Positions 8,172 through 16,656 of a DNA stretch of 62,879 nt are shown one piece after another. How positions within the stretch are numbered: position 1 is the first letter of the stretch; each line of letters starts with the position of its first letter. Origin of the DNA: Vicinamibacterales bacterium (lineage in GTDB: Bacteria; Acidobacteriota; Vicinamibacteria; Vicinamibacterales; 2-12-FULL-66-21); assembly GCA_035699745.1 (NCBI GenBank), contig DASSPH010000035.1, forward strand, positions 1 through 62,879. The letters are read 5' to 3'. A program made the translations under genes and the position numbers. The notes beneath the pieces were generated by a model that saw only the letters and a program-made list of their open reading frames with translations, searched no databases and was not told the origin of the DNA.

Positions 8172-9164
8172 TCACACGACGTCATATCTCTCCGCCGCCC
8201 GATCGATCTCCCCCTTGATCTGCTCGGCCAGCGAACGCGGCGCGACCACCCGCGCCAGCGGACCGAACGACAGGATCCAGCTGCGCAGCGCCCAGTCGTT
8301 GCACACGTCGAGCGACAGCACCACGCCGCCGTCCTTGCGATCCGACGTCGCCTGCGACGGATGCCACCGGCGCTCGCGGATGTAAGGGGCGATGCGCGGC
8401 TCGAAGGCGATCTCGATGTGTTCGGGCGGTCCCTCGTTGATGCCCAGCGAGTGGGCGAACGCCGCGTCGGGGATCTCGGCCGGCGTGAAGCGCTCCTCGT
8501 GGAGCGAGATGGCGCGGATCCGCTCCACGGCGAACGTCCGCAGATCCTTGTATTCCGGCACGAACGCCAGCAGATAGAGCCCGCCGGGGGAGTAGATCAG
8601 CCGGTACGGCTCGATGACGTACGCCTTCTCGCGGCCGCTCGACATCGAGAAGTAGGTCATGGTCGCGCGGCGATGATTGAGCGTCGCATCGAGCAGCCGC
8701 GCGATGTGCTCCCGTTCCGCCTTCGCCGCGCCGGGCTGCGACGCCCGCGGCGGCGCGCCCTTGGCCTGAAACACCAGCGGCAGGCGGTCGAGGAACTGGC
8801 GCATCCCCGGCGTCAGCGCGCCGGCGAGCTTGTCGAACGCCGCGGCCACATCCTGCTGGAACGGGGTGGCGGCAAGACACTCGACCAGCGTCCGGCTGAA
8901 GTACAGGGCACTCAGCTCCGCGAGGGTGAACCCGGTGTCGTCGAGGCGTCGGAAGGCCTTCGCTTCCAGCAGCCAGTAGCGCTTGCCGTCGATGACCTCG
9001 TCGAACAGCGGGAACCCCGAGGCCTGCAGCGCCTCGAGATCGCGGCGGATCGTCCGCGTCGTCACCCCCGTGCGGGCCGCGAGGTCGTCGATGGTGAGCC
9101 GGCGCGAGGCTTCGAGATCCCGCAGGATCGACCACTGCCGGATGACTTCCGCGTTACGCGGCAT
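8172..9164 (-). CDS. HTH and WYL-domain transcriptional regulator (DeoR/YafY type)
   Basis: A 330-residue regulator. The N-terminal winged helix reads RRLTIDDLAARTGVTTRTIR and continues RDLEALQASGFPLF, the usual DeoR-like HTH of this family. The WYL ligand-sensing domain follows at about 140-330, with YVIEPYRLIYSPGGLYLLA and VERIRAISL. WYL proteins often sense nucleic acids or nucleotides and act as repressors or activators. The second Met (9164, MPRNAEVIRQW) looks a better start than the Met two codons earlier. Target genes cannot be deduced. It is not in an operon with its neighbours. Confidence 0.88.
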   Translation of the reverse strand: MPRNAEVIRQWSILRDLEASRRLTIDDLAARTGVTTRTIRRDLEALQASGFPLFDEVIDGKRYWLLEAKAFRRLDDTGFTLAELSALYFSRTLVECLAATPFQQDVAAAFDKLAGALTPGMRQFLDRLPLVFQAKGAPPRASQPGAAKAEREHIARLLDATLNHRRATMTYFSMSSGREKAYVIEPYRLIYSPGGLYLLAFVPEYKDLRTFAVERIRAISLHEERFTPAEIPDAAFAHSLGINEGPPEHIEIAFEPRIAPYIRERRWHPSQATSDRKDGGVVLSLDVCNDWALRSWILSFGPLARVVAPRSLAEQIKGEIDRAAERYDVV

Positions 9165-9212
9165 GTTCACCCGAGGGGCTGGCGCGGTTCACTCGCTGCC
9201 GGTGGTTCGCGC

Positions 9213-9911
9213 TCACGATGTCACCGTCTGATAGCCCGAGGCCGCGATGCGGGCCTCGAGCGCCCGGCGCCGCCGTCCGTGCCAGGCGCCCCAGAGGAAG
9301 TGTCCCGGTCCCATCAGACAGAGCGATGCGGGGGAGAGCGGCGCCCAGGCGAGCGGCGCGAGCGCCGCGATCGACAGCGCGACGAATCCGACCAGCGTGC
9401 TGACCACCATGTGCCCGGCGAGCGACATCAGATCGAACACGTCCAGCTCGGTCAGCTCGAGGTCGCGCCGCCGCGCATAGGCGCGCGCGTAGAGCAGCAC
9501 GAACATCAGCATCATGAGAATGAAGCCGATGGCGTAGACCACCGACGCGTTCGCGAGCTGGAACAGCGCCATGGGCTCGGGCGGGTGCGCGCGCGGCACG
9601 AACCGCGCGAACATCGAGTCGAACATGAACTTCAACGGGTAGACGTAGAAGAGCACGACGAACAGCAGCGCCGCGTTGATCAGGATGGTGACGTTGTCCT
9701 GCAGCCCGTAGCGGCGGAAGAACGCGTTGTGCTCGTGCCAGATCCACACCAGCAGCGCGAAGCAGCAGGCGAAGGCGGGAAACCCCGCCATCACGTCCAT
9801 CAGCTCGGCGTAGCTGCGCGGCACCTCGAGGGAGACGACCAGCAGCGTCAGCGCGAACCCGAACACCGCGTCGCTGAACGCCTCCAGACGCGTGATCTCA
9901 TGCCGCGGCAT
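9213..9911 (-). CDS. TMEM175-family potassium channel-like membrane protein (DUF1211)
   Basis: The 232-residue protein begins MPRHEITRLEAFSDAVFGF. The RxxxFSDAVF motif at the start of the first helix is the signature of the TMEM175/DUF1211 family, whose bacterial members are potassium-permeable channels. Four to six hydrophobic segments follow, at about 10-30, 45-65, 75-100, 110-135, 155-180 and 185-205. Translation begins at an ATG seven bases after a TACTAT box, so the mRNA is probably leaderless. Confidence 0.85.
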   Translation of the reverse strand: MPRHEITRLEAFSDAVFGFALTLLVVSLEVPRSYAELMDVMAGFPAFACCFALLVWIWHEHNAFFRRYGLQDNVTILINAALLFVVLFYVYPLKFMFDSMFARFVPRAHPPEPMALFQLANASVVYAIGFILMMLMFVLLYARAYARRRDLELTELDVFDLMSLAGHMVVSTLVGFVALSIAALAPLAWAPLSPASLCLMGPGHFLWGAWHGRRRRALEARIAASGYQTVTS

Positions 9912-9918
9912 CGCGCTG

Positions 9919-9924
9919 ATAGTA
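9919..9924 (-). promoter_or_regulatory. -10 box of a leaderless promoter (TACTAT)
   Basis: TACTAT on the minus strand ends seven bases before the ATG at 9911. Initiation at the usual distance would place the transcript start at the start codon. Confidence 0.5.
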
Positions 9925-9926
9925 GA

Positions 9927-12900
9927 TCATCGCGATACCACCGCCGTTCCGGCCGCCGTCGACGTGTTGCCGGCGCCGTCCGTGCAGGTGATCGTGATGG
10001 TGTAGACCCGTCCCGTCCCGGTGCCGGATCGCTCGGCGCGCAGCTGGACGCGGTGCGCGTCGAGCACCAGCCAGTCGACGCTGGTATTGCCGTCGCCGGT
10101 CGTGTTCGGGGCTTCGTTGCTGGACACGCGCAGCGAGCACGCCGGCGCGCCGCTGAAGTCGGCGGCGGTGTAGCCCACGGTCACGTCCACCATGCGGTGG
10201 CTCGGCACGCCGAGATCGTCCGGGGTCGTGGTCACCGCGGCAATCGCCGGCGCCGTGGTGTCGACGACGCGGAGCGACGATTGAGCGGCGGCGTCGGCGA
10301 AGTTCTGGCTGCCGGCAAAGCTGAACGCGACCGTGTAGGGCGTGGACGACGCGGCGAGCGCGCCGGTGGGCACCGCGGCGGTGAAGCGGCCGTCGGCGGC
10401 GATCGACGCCTGCGCCGTGGCGCCTCCCACGGTGACTGCCACGGCGCCGGCCGGAATCAGCGCTCCGGCCGACAGCGTGCCGCTGATGTTCACCGACGCC
10501 GTGCCGGCCTCCACGGTCGGCGCGTCGAGGGCGCTGAACGCAGGTGCCGCCCTGGCGATGGTGATCGTCAAGGTGGCGTCAGGCGCCGGCTCGTAGAGCG
10601 CGCTGCCTGCCTGCGACGCGGTGATCGTGCAGGTCCCGCCCGAGACGATGGTCGCGAGCACGCTGCCGTTCGAGCCCTGCCCGGTGCAGGCGCCGCCGGC
10701 GGTGAGGCTCACCGGATTGCCGGACGCGCCGCCGGCGGCCGTGATGGCGAAAGGCTGATCGCCGTAGGTCGGCGACGGCACCGGCGTGCCGAATGCAATC
10801 GTCTGCGTGCCCTTGACCAGCGGCGGATTGTCGCCGTTGATGCCGGCCTCGACGCAGCGCTGAATCGGCTCCGGCAGGTTCGAGAACAGGTCGTAGCCCG
10901 TCAGCGCCTCGACGGCATCGACGGTCGTCAGATAGTTTTCCCAGAGATCGTTCCTGATGCCCTGCGTGTTCGGCATGATCACGGCGATCGTCCGCGACGA
11001 GCAGCTCACGCGCGCGGCGTCGTCGCCGCCATCCTTGGGCAGCACCAGCGCCGCCTTCCACGTGTACGCCGGCACCGTGACGTGTCCGTTCGCCACCGTC
11101 GCGGTGACGCCGCCGTTGCTGCCGGAACCGCCCACCCCCGCGCCGCCGGCGACGACATACAACTCGTCCCCGGGGAGCAGCGTGCGCAAGTAGTTCTCGA
11201 GCGCCGCCCACGGGCCCTGGTTGTTGTCCGGCGCCTGCGCCAGCATGTTGGTCATCAGGAACGTGGCCTGGTTGATCGGGATCGAGGTTTCCCTGTCGCG
11301 GTCCGCATTCGGCACCATGTGCCCGCGATCGAATCCCGTGTCCGAGAAGTCGAACGACTGCACGCGGTACCAGTCGGGTGGCACCGCCGGATCGGCCCGG
11401 AAGCTGTCCACCCGCGTGAGGCTGCCGACCCACTCGTCCGAGAGATGCCAGCTGACCCAGTTCGGGCGGCCGAGATCGCGGTTGTACGCCAGCGCGAACT
11501 CCGGCTTCTCCATCAGGTAATCATCCGGCTGCCCGACGCTCGCAATCGCCCCGCTCGGATTCCCCATCGTCAGATGCACGCTCGGCGGATACGGCGGCGC
11601 GGTGCCGGCCGCGACCGTGAAGGTCCAGACGTAATTCGCCGGCAGCGTGTCCGTGTCGGGCGCGCTGTCGTCCAGATCCCGATCGGCGACCTGATCCTTG
11701 AAGATCGTCACGGTGCACTGCTCGCCCGGCAGGAACGGGCTATTCGGCGTGATGTAGTGGGCCTGCCCGCCGCCGGCGAACGTCGCGCTGTTGTGCGGGC
11801 CGCTGCCCGCGCACGTGATGTCGTACCACGCGCCCGCGACGTCGACGGCTTCCGTGAACATGACCTGGATGGTCGCGTCGCGCGCCGCGTTGATCCGGTT
11901 CGATCCCGGATCGGTGCCCAGCACCATCGGCCCGAGTTCGACGATGGGCGCCGTGCGGCGCGGCGCGGCGGCGCCGGCGACGAAGTCGCTGCCGTTGCGA
12001 TCGGTATCGATGCTGCCGTTGCCGAGGCGCAGGATCGCATTCGTCGCGCTCGGCGACGGCGCGGTCGTCGTCCCTTCACGGCAATCGGCGGATCCATAGC
12101 CGACGAAGTCCATCACGCTGGGATCGCCCGTCGGGCAGTTGCCGGTGAGGGGGGTGAAGCTGTTGACCAGCGCGAGCTTGCCGTTGGCCGCGCTGAGATT
12201 GATCTGTCCCTGGATGTTCGCCGGCGGCAGCGCCGCCCCCTCCGCCCCGTTCGAGCCGAGCGCAACCAGGTAATACTCGCCCGGCGCGATCGTCCCGCCG
12301 AGCGGCTGCCGCGTGAAGTCCCACCCGCTGCCGGTCGCCGAGGCGTACTGCAGCGACCATCCGCGAATGTCCACGGGCGCGGCGCCGCGGTTGTACAGCT
12401 CGACGAAGTCGTTCTGCAGCGCCGCCCCTGGATTGCCGCCGCCGCCGTAGATCTGGCTGATCACGATGACGCTGTTGCTGGGCGGAGGCGGAGGCACGCA
12501 GTTGTTCGCGCCGCCGGGCGTCGGCGCCCCCTGGGCGTACGGGGACGTGTTGCGCGCGCCGCCCGCGCCGTTGGGGCAGCGCTGATTCGACTGCGTCGCG
12601 CCGCTGCCCCCGCCGTTCTCGTTGGCGGGGACTTGTCCGGCGTTCAGCAGCACCAGCAGTCCCGGTTCATCGGCGTCGTCCGTGTCGTAGACGATGGCGT
12701 CGCGGAGGTTGGCGGCGGTCACCAGGGTGCCGTTCGGAAAATCCGACGCGTTCCCGGCGTAGAGCGCGACCGCATCCTCGCCGTTCTGCAGCAGGCCGGA
12801 GGCGCCGGGGTTGAACACGAGATCGACGCCCGGCACCGCAGGATTGCCGATCGTGAAGTAGCCATTCGCGTCCGTCGAGTAGCCGTCCAGATCGAAGGCC

Positions 12901-14123
12901 GCGTACGAGGCGCCGCCGTTGCCGTTGAAGAAGACCAGCACGAGGCCGTCGAGGGAGGTACTGCCGGCGCCGCCGTCGTACAGCTCGACGAACTCCGCGG
13001 TATCCGTGCCCGGCGTGTCGGAATCCACCTCGTTGATGAGCACGTTCGTCGCCGCCGGCGGCGGCGGATTCGCGGTGGTGAACGATGCGACGAAGTCGGC
13101 GTCCATCTGATCGGGGGGATCGTCGGCGTCCGCGTCGGAGATGCCCGACGCCGCGACGGTGACGGTACACGTGGACGTGTACGGCAGCGGCGACGCGGGC
13201 GTCAGGGTGAAGCTGCTCGCCGGCGACGTACCCATGGCGAGCGTTTGCGGCGCCCCGTCACATGCGAGCGCGAACGCGCCCGCGGCGGCGCTGACGCTCT
13301 CGCTGAACGTGACGGCAATCGTCGAGCCCGCCGGGACGTTGACGGCGCCGTTCGCGGGCGCAATCGCCGTGACGGCCGGCGCGGTATCGGGCGGCGGCGT
13401 GTCGTCGACGATCCCCGTGATGTTGATGTCGTCGATCGCAAGCGCCTGCGCGTTGCTCGTCGTCGTGCCGCTGGCCACCGAGTAGTTCCACGCGAGATAG
13501 AAGGTGCCGCCGGCGGGAATCGCGGCGCTGAGCGCCTTGTTGACGCCGACCGTGACCCCGGGCGCCGAGGCGTAGCCGGCATTCGCCGCGTCCGCCGGGA
13601 ACGCGGTCGTGAAGTCAGAGCCGGCGGAGGTCCAGGACGCGCCGTCGTTCGAGTAATACAACTGGATGCGGAACCCGGCCGCATTGGTCCCGCCGCGGTA
13701 CTTCTCGACGTTGTACGAGATCTGCAGGCCGCTCAGCGCGGTCGGCGTGGTGTTGGCGAGCTGCGCGTACAGGTTGCCGCTCTGGGTCGCGGTGCCCGAC
13801 GAGAGGAATCCGACGGCGCGATCGTTCGCGTTCGCCGTCGCGCCGAAGTTGTAGGCGCCGTTTGCCGCCGTGCTCGACAGATTCGTCCCGCCGGCCTGGG
13901 TGGTGCTGCCCAGCGCCGCCGCGTAGGTGCCGACCGTGCGGACCGTCGCCGGGCGATCCAGCCGGAAGTCCGACGGCAGGGCGGCCGTCGCGGAGGTGCC
14001 GAGTGTGTCGAACGCCTGCCCGTACGGCGCGTCGGTCGGGATCGAGATCGCGGCGGACAGGACCGCCGCGAGAGCGGAGAAGAGCGCACACGCGGCAAGC
14101 GCGCGGACGGATAGGGAGCGCAT
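9927..14123 (-). CDS. Very large secreted NUC1-type endonuclease with lamin-tail and Ig-like domains
   Basis: A 1,398-residue exported protein. The signal peptide is about 1-25. An Ig-like SbsA-type domain at about 245-350 contains PANGAVNVPAGSTIAVTFSE. Lamin-tail domains lie at about 355-480 (VLINEVDSDTPGTDTAEFVE) and 550-700 (SQIYGGGGNPGAALQNDFVE), followed by a second SbsA-like segment at 725-840. A NUC1 nonspecific DNA/RNA endonuclease spans about 850-1080, with the catalytic FDRGHMVPNADR (His935) and the block NMLAQAPDNNQGPW. Ig-like repeats fill 1105-1398. It probably degrades extracellular nucleic acid. I chose ATG 14123 because it begins the signal peptide; the frame is open upstream. 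Confidence 0.87.
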   Translation of the reverse strand: MRSLSVRALAACALFSALAAVLSAAISIPTDAPYGQAFDTLGTSATAALPSDFRLDRPATVRTVGTYAAALGSTTQAGGTNLSSTAANGAYNFGATANANDRAVGFLSSGTATQSGNLYAQLANTTPTALSGLQISYNVEKYRGGTNAAGFRIQLYYSNDGASWTSAGSDFTTAFPADAANAGYASAPGVTVGVNKALSAAIPAGGTFYLAWNYSVASGTTTSNAQALAIDDINITGIVDDTPPPDTAPAVTAIAPANGAVNVPAGSTIAVTFSESVSAAAGAFALACDGAPQTLAMGTSPASSFTLTPASPLPYTSTCTVTVAASGISDADADDPPDQMDADFVASFTTANPPPPAATNVLINEVDSDTPGTDTAEFVELYDGGAGSTSLDGLVLVFFNGNGGASYAAFDLDGYSTDANGYFTIGNPAVPGVDLVFNPGASGLLQNGEDAVALYAGNASDFPNGTLVTAANLRDAIVYDTDDADEPGLLVLLNAGQVPANENGGGSGATQSNQRCPNGAGGARNTSPYAQGAPTPGGANNCVPPPPPSNSVIVISQIYGGGGNPGAALQNDFVELYNRGAAPVDIRGWSLQYASATGSGWDFTRQPLGGTIAPGEYYLVALGSNGAEGAALPPANIQGQINLSAANGKLALVNSFTPLTGNCPTGDPSVMDFVGYGSADCREGTTTAPSPSATNAILRLGNGSIDTDRNGSDFVAGAAAPRRTAPIVELGPMVLGTDPGSNRINAARDATIQVMFTEAVDVAGAWYDITCAGSGPHNSATFAGGGQAHYITPNSPFLPGEQCTVTIFKDQVADRDLDDSAPDTDTLPANYVWTFTVAAGTAPPYPPSVHLTMGNPSGAIASVGQPDDYLMEKPEFALAYNRDLGRPNWVSWHLSDEWVGSLTRVDSFRADPAVPPDWYRVQSFDFSDTGFDRGHMVPNADRDRETSIPINQATFLMTNMLAQAPDNNQGPWAALENYLRTLLPGDELYVVAGGAGVGGSGSNGGVTATVANGHVTVPAYTWKAALVLPKDGGDDAARVSCSSRTIAVIMPNTQGIRNDLWENYLTTVDAVEALTGYDLFSNLPEPIQRCVEAGINGDNPPLVKGTQTIAFGTPVPSPTYGDQPFAITAAGGASGNPVSLTAGGACTGQGSNGSVLATIVSGGTCTITASQAGSALYEPAPDATLTITIARAAPAFSALDAPTVEAGTASVNISGTLSAGALIPAGAVAVTVGGATAQASIAADGRFTAAVPTGALAASSTPYTVAFSFAGSQNFADAAAQSSLRVVDTTAPAIAAVTTTPDDLGVPSHRMVDVTVGYTAADFSGAPACSLRVSSNEAPNTTGDGNTSVDWLVLDAHRVQLRAERSGTGTGRVYTITITCTDGAGNTSTAAGTAVVSR

Positions 14124-14214
14124 GAAGACCCAGCCTCTGAGTTTTGAAGATGAAGGGACCGGCCCGGTGCGCCGGTCAGGCGGGAAATTGTGCGTCGGCT
14201 CGTGCAGTTCCGTC

Positions 14215-14262
14215 AACCGCCCGTACGCAGAATCTGCCGCGGCGGCGTACGGCTTGGCGGTT
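14215..14262 (-). promoter_or_regulatory. Long stem-loop upstream of the secreted nuclease gene
   Basis: On the plus strand AACCGCC-CGTACGC (14215-14228) pairs with GCGTACG (14245-14251) and GGCGGTT (14256-14262): 14 perfect pairs with a four-base bulge and a 16-base loop. It lies about 90 bases upstream of the nuclease start and could be an operator or a structured 5' leader. I could not match it to a known riboswitch. Confidence 0.45.
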
Positions 14263-14358
14263 TCTGCCGGGGTTGACGCGACGGACCGGAAACACGCCAG
14301 CCACCGCGGGACCTCCTCTGTCACGACCCGCCGCTACAGTCGCCGACAGGAGGCGGCC

Positions 14359-14550
14359 ATGGTGCGGACGCGGACGGCGCTGGCGGCGAAACTGGATTCT
14401 GGCGACACGAGGGTACAGGCGAGCCGCAGGGGGCTCACGCTGGTCAGCGGAAGGCTGGATACCCGCGGACCGGAGAAGTACCGGCTGCTGGAGTTGAAAC
14501 GCCGGCGGGCGCAGATTCGCGCCCGCCGGCTGCTTGAACTGCTGAGTTAG
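14359..14550 (+). CDS. Small basic hypothetical protein
   Basis: A 63-residue protein beginning MVRTRTALAAKLDSGDTR, with a strongly basic C terminus (KRRRAQIRARRLLELLS). The start is supported by AGGAGG at 14348-14353, five bases upstream. It is divergent from the nuclease gene and its stop overlaps the next gene's stop by four bases. I do not recognise it. Confidence 0.5.
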   Translation: MVRTRTALAAKLDSGDTRVQASRRGLTLVSGRLDTRGPEKYRLLELKRRRAQIRARRLLELLS

Positions 14551-14720
14551 GCCGCGGTCGGGGTTTTCTTGAGTTCGAGCTTACGGACGACGATCCGGGC
14601 GGGCCGCCTGTGGTCGCACTCGTGCCACCAGAGCCCTTCCCGGATCCACCAGCCGTTTTCACCCTGATCATCGAACAACGATCCGCAGCGTGCGCAGACG
14701 TCGTAATCAAGTTTCGGCAT
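14547..14720 (-). CDS. Small Cys-containing hypothetical protein
   Basis: A 57-residue product starting MPKLDYDVCARCGSLFDD, with a CxxC pair, a WWIREGLWWHECDH segment and a basic tail. The two Cys, one further Cys and His residues suggest a small zinc-ribbon-like fold. An in-frame Met at 14774 gives a longer alternative. Function unknown. Confidence 0.5.
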   Translation of the reverse strand: MPKLDYDVCARCGSLFDDQGENGWWIREGLWWHECDHRRPARIVVRKLELKKTPTAA

Positions 14721-14835
14721 GTTCAGTACCCGCTTATGAGCTGTAAGACGCCCGAGATGGCGCCAGCGTTTCACCTGTGTATACAGGAAACCGCCAGGCT
14801 CGGCCGAACGCGGGAAACTGCTGAGGAGAAAAGGC

Positions 14836-15270
14836 TTACTCGGCGTAAGGACCGGGTTCGATGGCGCGCACGGTGCGGTCCGCGGCGAGCCGCTCGACGC
14901 TCTGCAGCGGCAGCAGCCCGACGATCGAATCGTAGGTCTGCGACTTCGACAGCACGATACCGCCGAGCGCCTTGAATTTCTTCTCCAGCTCGGGGCGGAC
15001 GTGCGCGCGGACGTCGATCAGCGCGCGGCCGTGGCGATCCACCTCGACGCGGGCGGCCCAGGCCGGGGTGGCCTTGCCTTTCGCATCGCCGCGGCGGTGG
15101 TAGATGGCGGCGAGGACGCGCGGATTGATCTTCTGCTGCGCCATGGTCCGCAGGTCGCGGGCCTTGCGTTCGACCGAATCGGCCCGCTGTGCCCGGACCG
15201 CCGGCATGACGATGGTGGCCAGCAGCACCAGGCAGAACAGCGCGAAAGTAAGCGACCGGACGGTTCGCAC
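14836..15270 (-). CDS. Secreted stand-alone protein resembling a subtilase prosegment (I9-like)
   Basis: The 144-residue product starts at GTG 15270 behind an AGAGG. It has a signal peptide with the hydrophobic stretch FALFCLVLLATIVMPAVRA. The C-terminal half, HVRPELEKKFKALGG then YDSIVGLLPLQSVERLAADR and VRAIEPGP, looks like the prosegments found before S8 peptidase domains. No peptidase domain follows; the frame stops at 14836 and the adjacent gene is unrelated. It could inhibit or chaperone a subtilase encoded elsewhere, or be the remnant of one. The family match is by eye. Confidence 0.6.
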   Translation of the reverse strand: MRTVRSLTFALFCLVLLATIVMPAVRAQRADSVERKARDLRTMAQQKINPRVLAAIYHRRGDAKGKATPAWAARVEVDRHGRALIDVRAHVRPELEKKFKALGGIVLSKSQTYDSIVGLLPLQSVERLAADRTVRAIEPGPYAE

Positions 15271-15324
15271 GTCAGCAGACCTCTGAAAAGGAACCGAGAT
15301 GGTAGCACAGCCTCGATTTCGGGC

Positions 15325-15330
15325 TAGACT
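15325..15330 (+). promoter_or_regulatory. -10-like TAGACT with very short leader
   Basis: TAGACT ends 12 bases before the GTG start at 15343, implying a leader of about five bases. Confidence 0.35.
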
Positions 15331-15342
15331 GGCGGTCCCGGC

Positions 15343-16656
15343 GTGCTCCTCTTACTCATCCTGCTCCAGGTTTCCGCCCCTTCCTGCACCGACACCGCCG
15401 ACTGCCGCCGCCTGGCGCTCGAAGCTGCGTCACGGGGGGAGGCCGAGACGTTCCACGACCTCGCCTGGCGCGCCGTGCAGAAAGGCAAGCGCAACGATCC
15501 CGAGCTGATGCTGATCCTGGCGCGGGCGCAGTCCCTCAGCGGGCGGCCCGGGGACGCGCTCGTGATGCTGACCCGGATTACGGACCTGGGCGTCATTCCG
15601 GACGTTCTCACCGACCCGGACTTCGCGCGGGTCCGCGCCCTCCCGGGTTGGTCCGGGCTCGAAGCCAGGCTCACCGGCAAGCCGCCGGCGGCAGCGCCTG
15701 CCCCGCCCCCTTCCGCATCGCCGGCGGCGGCAGCGGCTCCGCCAACGCCCCGGTCCGCGCCGCCGGAGCCGTCCGGGCCGGCGCCGAAGCCGGGGAATGC
15801 CGCTGCGCCCTCCGCGCCCGCGACGGCACCGGCGGAGCCGGGCCTGGCGTTCGCGGCGCCCGGCGTCGACGTGACCGGCCTCGCGCACGATTCGGTCTCA
15901 CGCCGCTTCGTGCTCGGCGATGGCACCGGCCCACGGCTGATGATCGTCGACGAAGCGTCACGCAACGTCGTCCCTTACGTCCGCGGGGCGTCGGCGGGAT
16001 TCTTCGATCAGCTCGCCGGCTTCACGATCGATGCGCGCCGCGGCGACCTGTGGGTCGCGAGCACGAAAGGGGATGACGCGCTCGCCGAGTCGATCCTGCA
16101 CAAGCTGCAGCTCGTCTCGGGGCGGACGCTGCAGGAGGTGCGTCCGGCCAGAGACGCAGGGCCGGTGAAGCTCGCCGCCGTCGCCGTCGCGGGGGATGGG
16201 ACGGTGTATGCGGTTGACGAACGCTCGAGCGGTGCGCGTGTCTTCCGTCTGCGACCGGGGGCACGAACGCTCGAGCCCCTGATGAATCTGGAGCTGAAGC
16301 GGCCGGCGGGTCAGCGTCCCGCGATCGCCGCGGCAGACGACGGCGCGCTGTTCGTCTCGGACGCGGCCGGCCTGATCCGCGTCGATCCGGCGGCCCGCAC
16401 CGCGGCGCGGGTGAAGAGCGCGGAGGATCTGGGCGGCTTCGAGTCGCTCGCGTGGCGCGACGGCGCCCTGCTCGGGATCGAACGCGTGGCCGCCAGTTAT
16501 CTGGTCGTGCGCGTGAGGCTCGACGGCTCGGGCACGCGCGCGCGGCCGCGGCAAATCCTCGCGGCGTCTCCGACTCCTGCGGTGGGCACGCTCGCCGGTG
16601 ACGGCTTCTACTACGTCGCCGAGGATCAGATCATCCGGCGCGTGATCGTGCGTTAG
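15343..16656 (+). CDS. Exported beta-propeller (NHL/SMP-like) protein with helical-repeat N terminus
   Basis: The 437-residue product starts at GTG 15343 with a short hydrophobic export signal (LLLLILLQVSAPS). Residues about 20-105 look like a TPR-type helical pair containing LMLILARAQSLSGRPGDALVML. A Pro/Ala-rich linker spans about 108-165. A six-bladed propeller follows from about 170 to the end, with repeated phrases such as LWVAST, GTVYAVDERS, GALFVSDAAGLIRVD and GFYYVAEDQI. No catalytic residues are evident. It probably works in the periplasm or outside the cell. It overlaps the convergent acetyltransferase gene by 26 bases. Confidence 0.7.
   Translation: MLLLLILLQVSAPSCTDTADCRRLALEAASRGEAETFHDLAWRAVQKGKRNDPELMLILARAQSLSGRPGDALVMLTRITDLGVIPDVLTDPDFARVRALPGWSGLEARLTGKPPAAAPAPPPSASPAAAAAPPTPRSAPPEPSGPAPKPGNAAAPSAPATAPAEPGLAFAAPGVDVTGLAHDSVSRRFVLGDGTGPRLMIVDEASRNVVPYVRGASAGFFDQLAGFTIDARRGDLWVASTKGDDALAESILHKLQLVSGRTLQEVRPARDAGPVKLAAVAVAGDGTVYAVDERSSGARVFRLRPGARTLEPLMNLELKRPAGQRPAIAAADDGALFVSDAAGLIRVDPAARTAARVKSAEDLGGFESLAWRDGALLGIERVAASYLVVRVRLDGSGTRARPRQILAASPTPAVGTLAGDGFYYVAEDQIIRRVIVR

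Noticed and set aside
8361-14114. A plus-strand open frame of 1,917 codons opposite the nuclease and WYL genes
   Set aside because: High GC suppresses stop codons on the non-coding strand. The translation is Arg/Ala/Gly-rich without domains, while the opposite strand has recognisable proteins.
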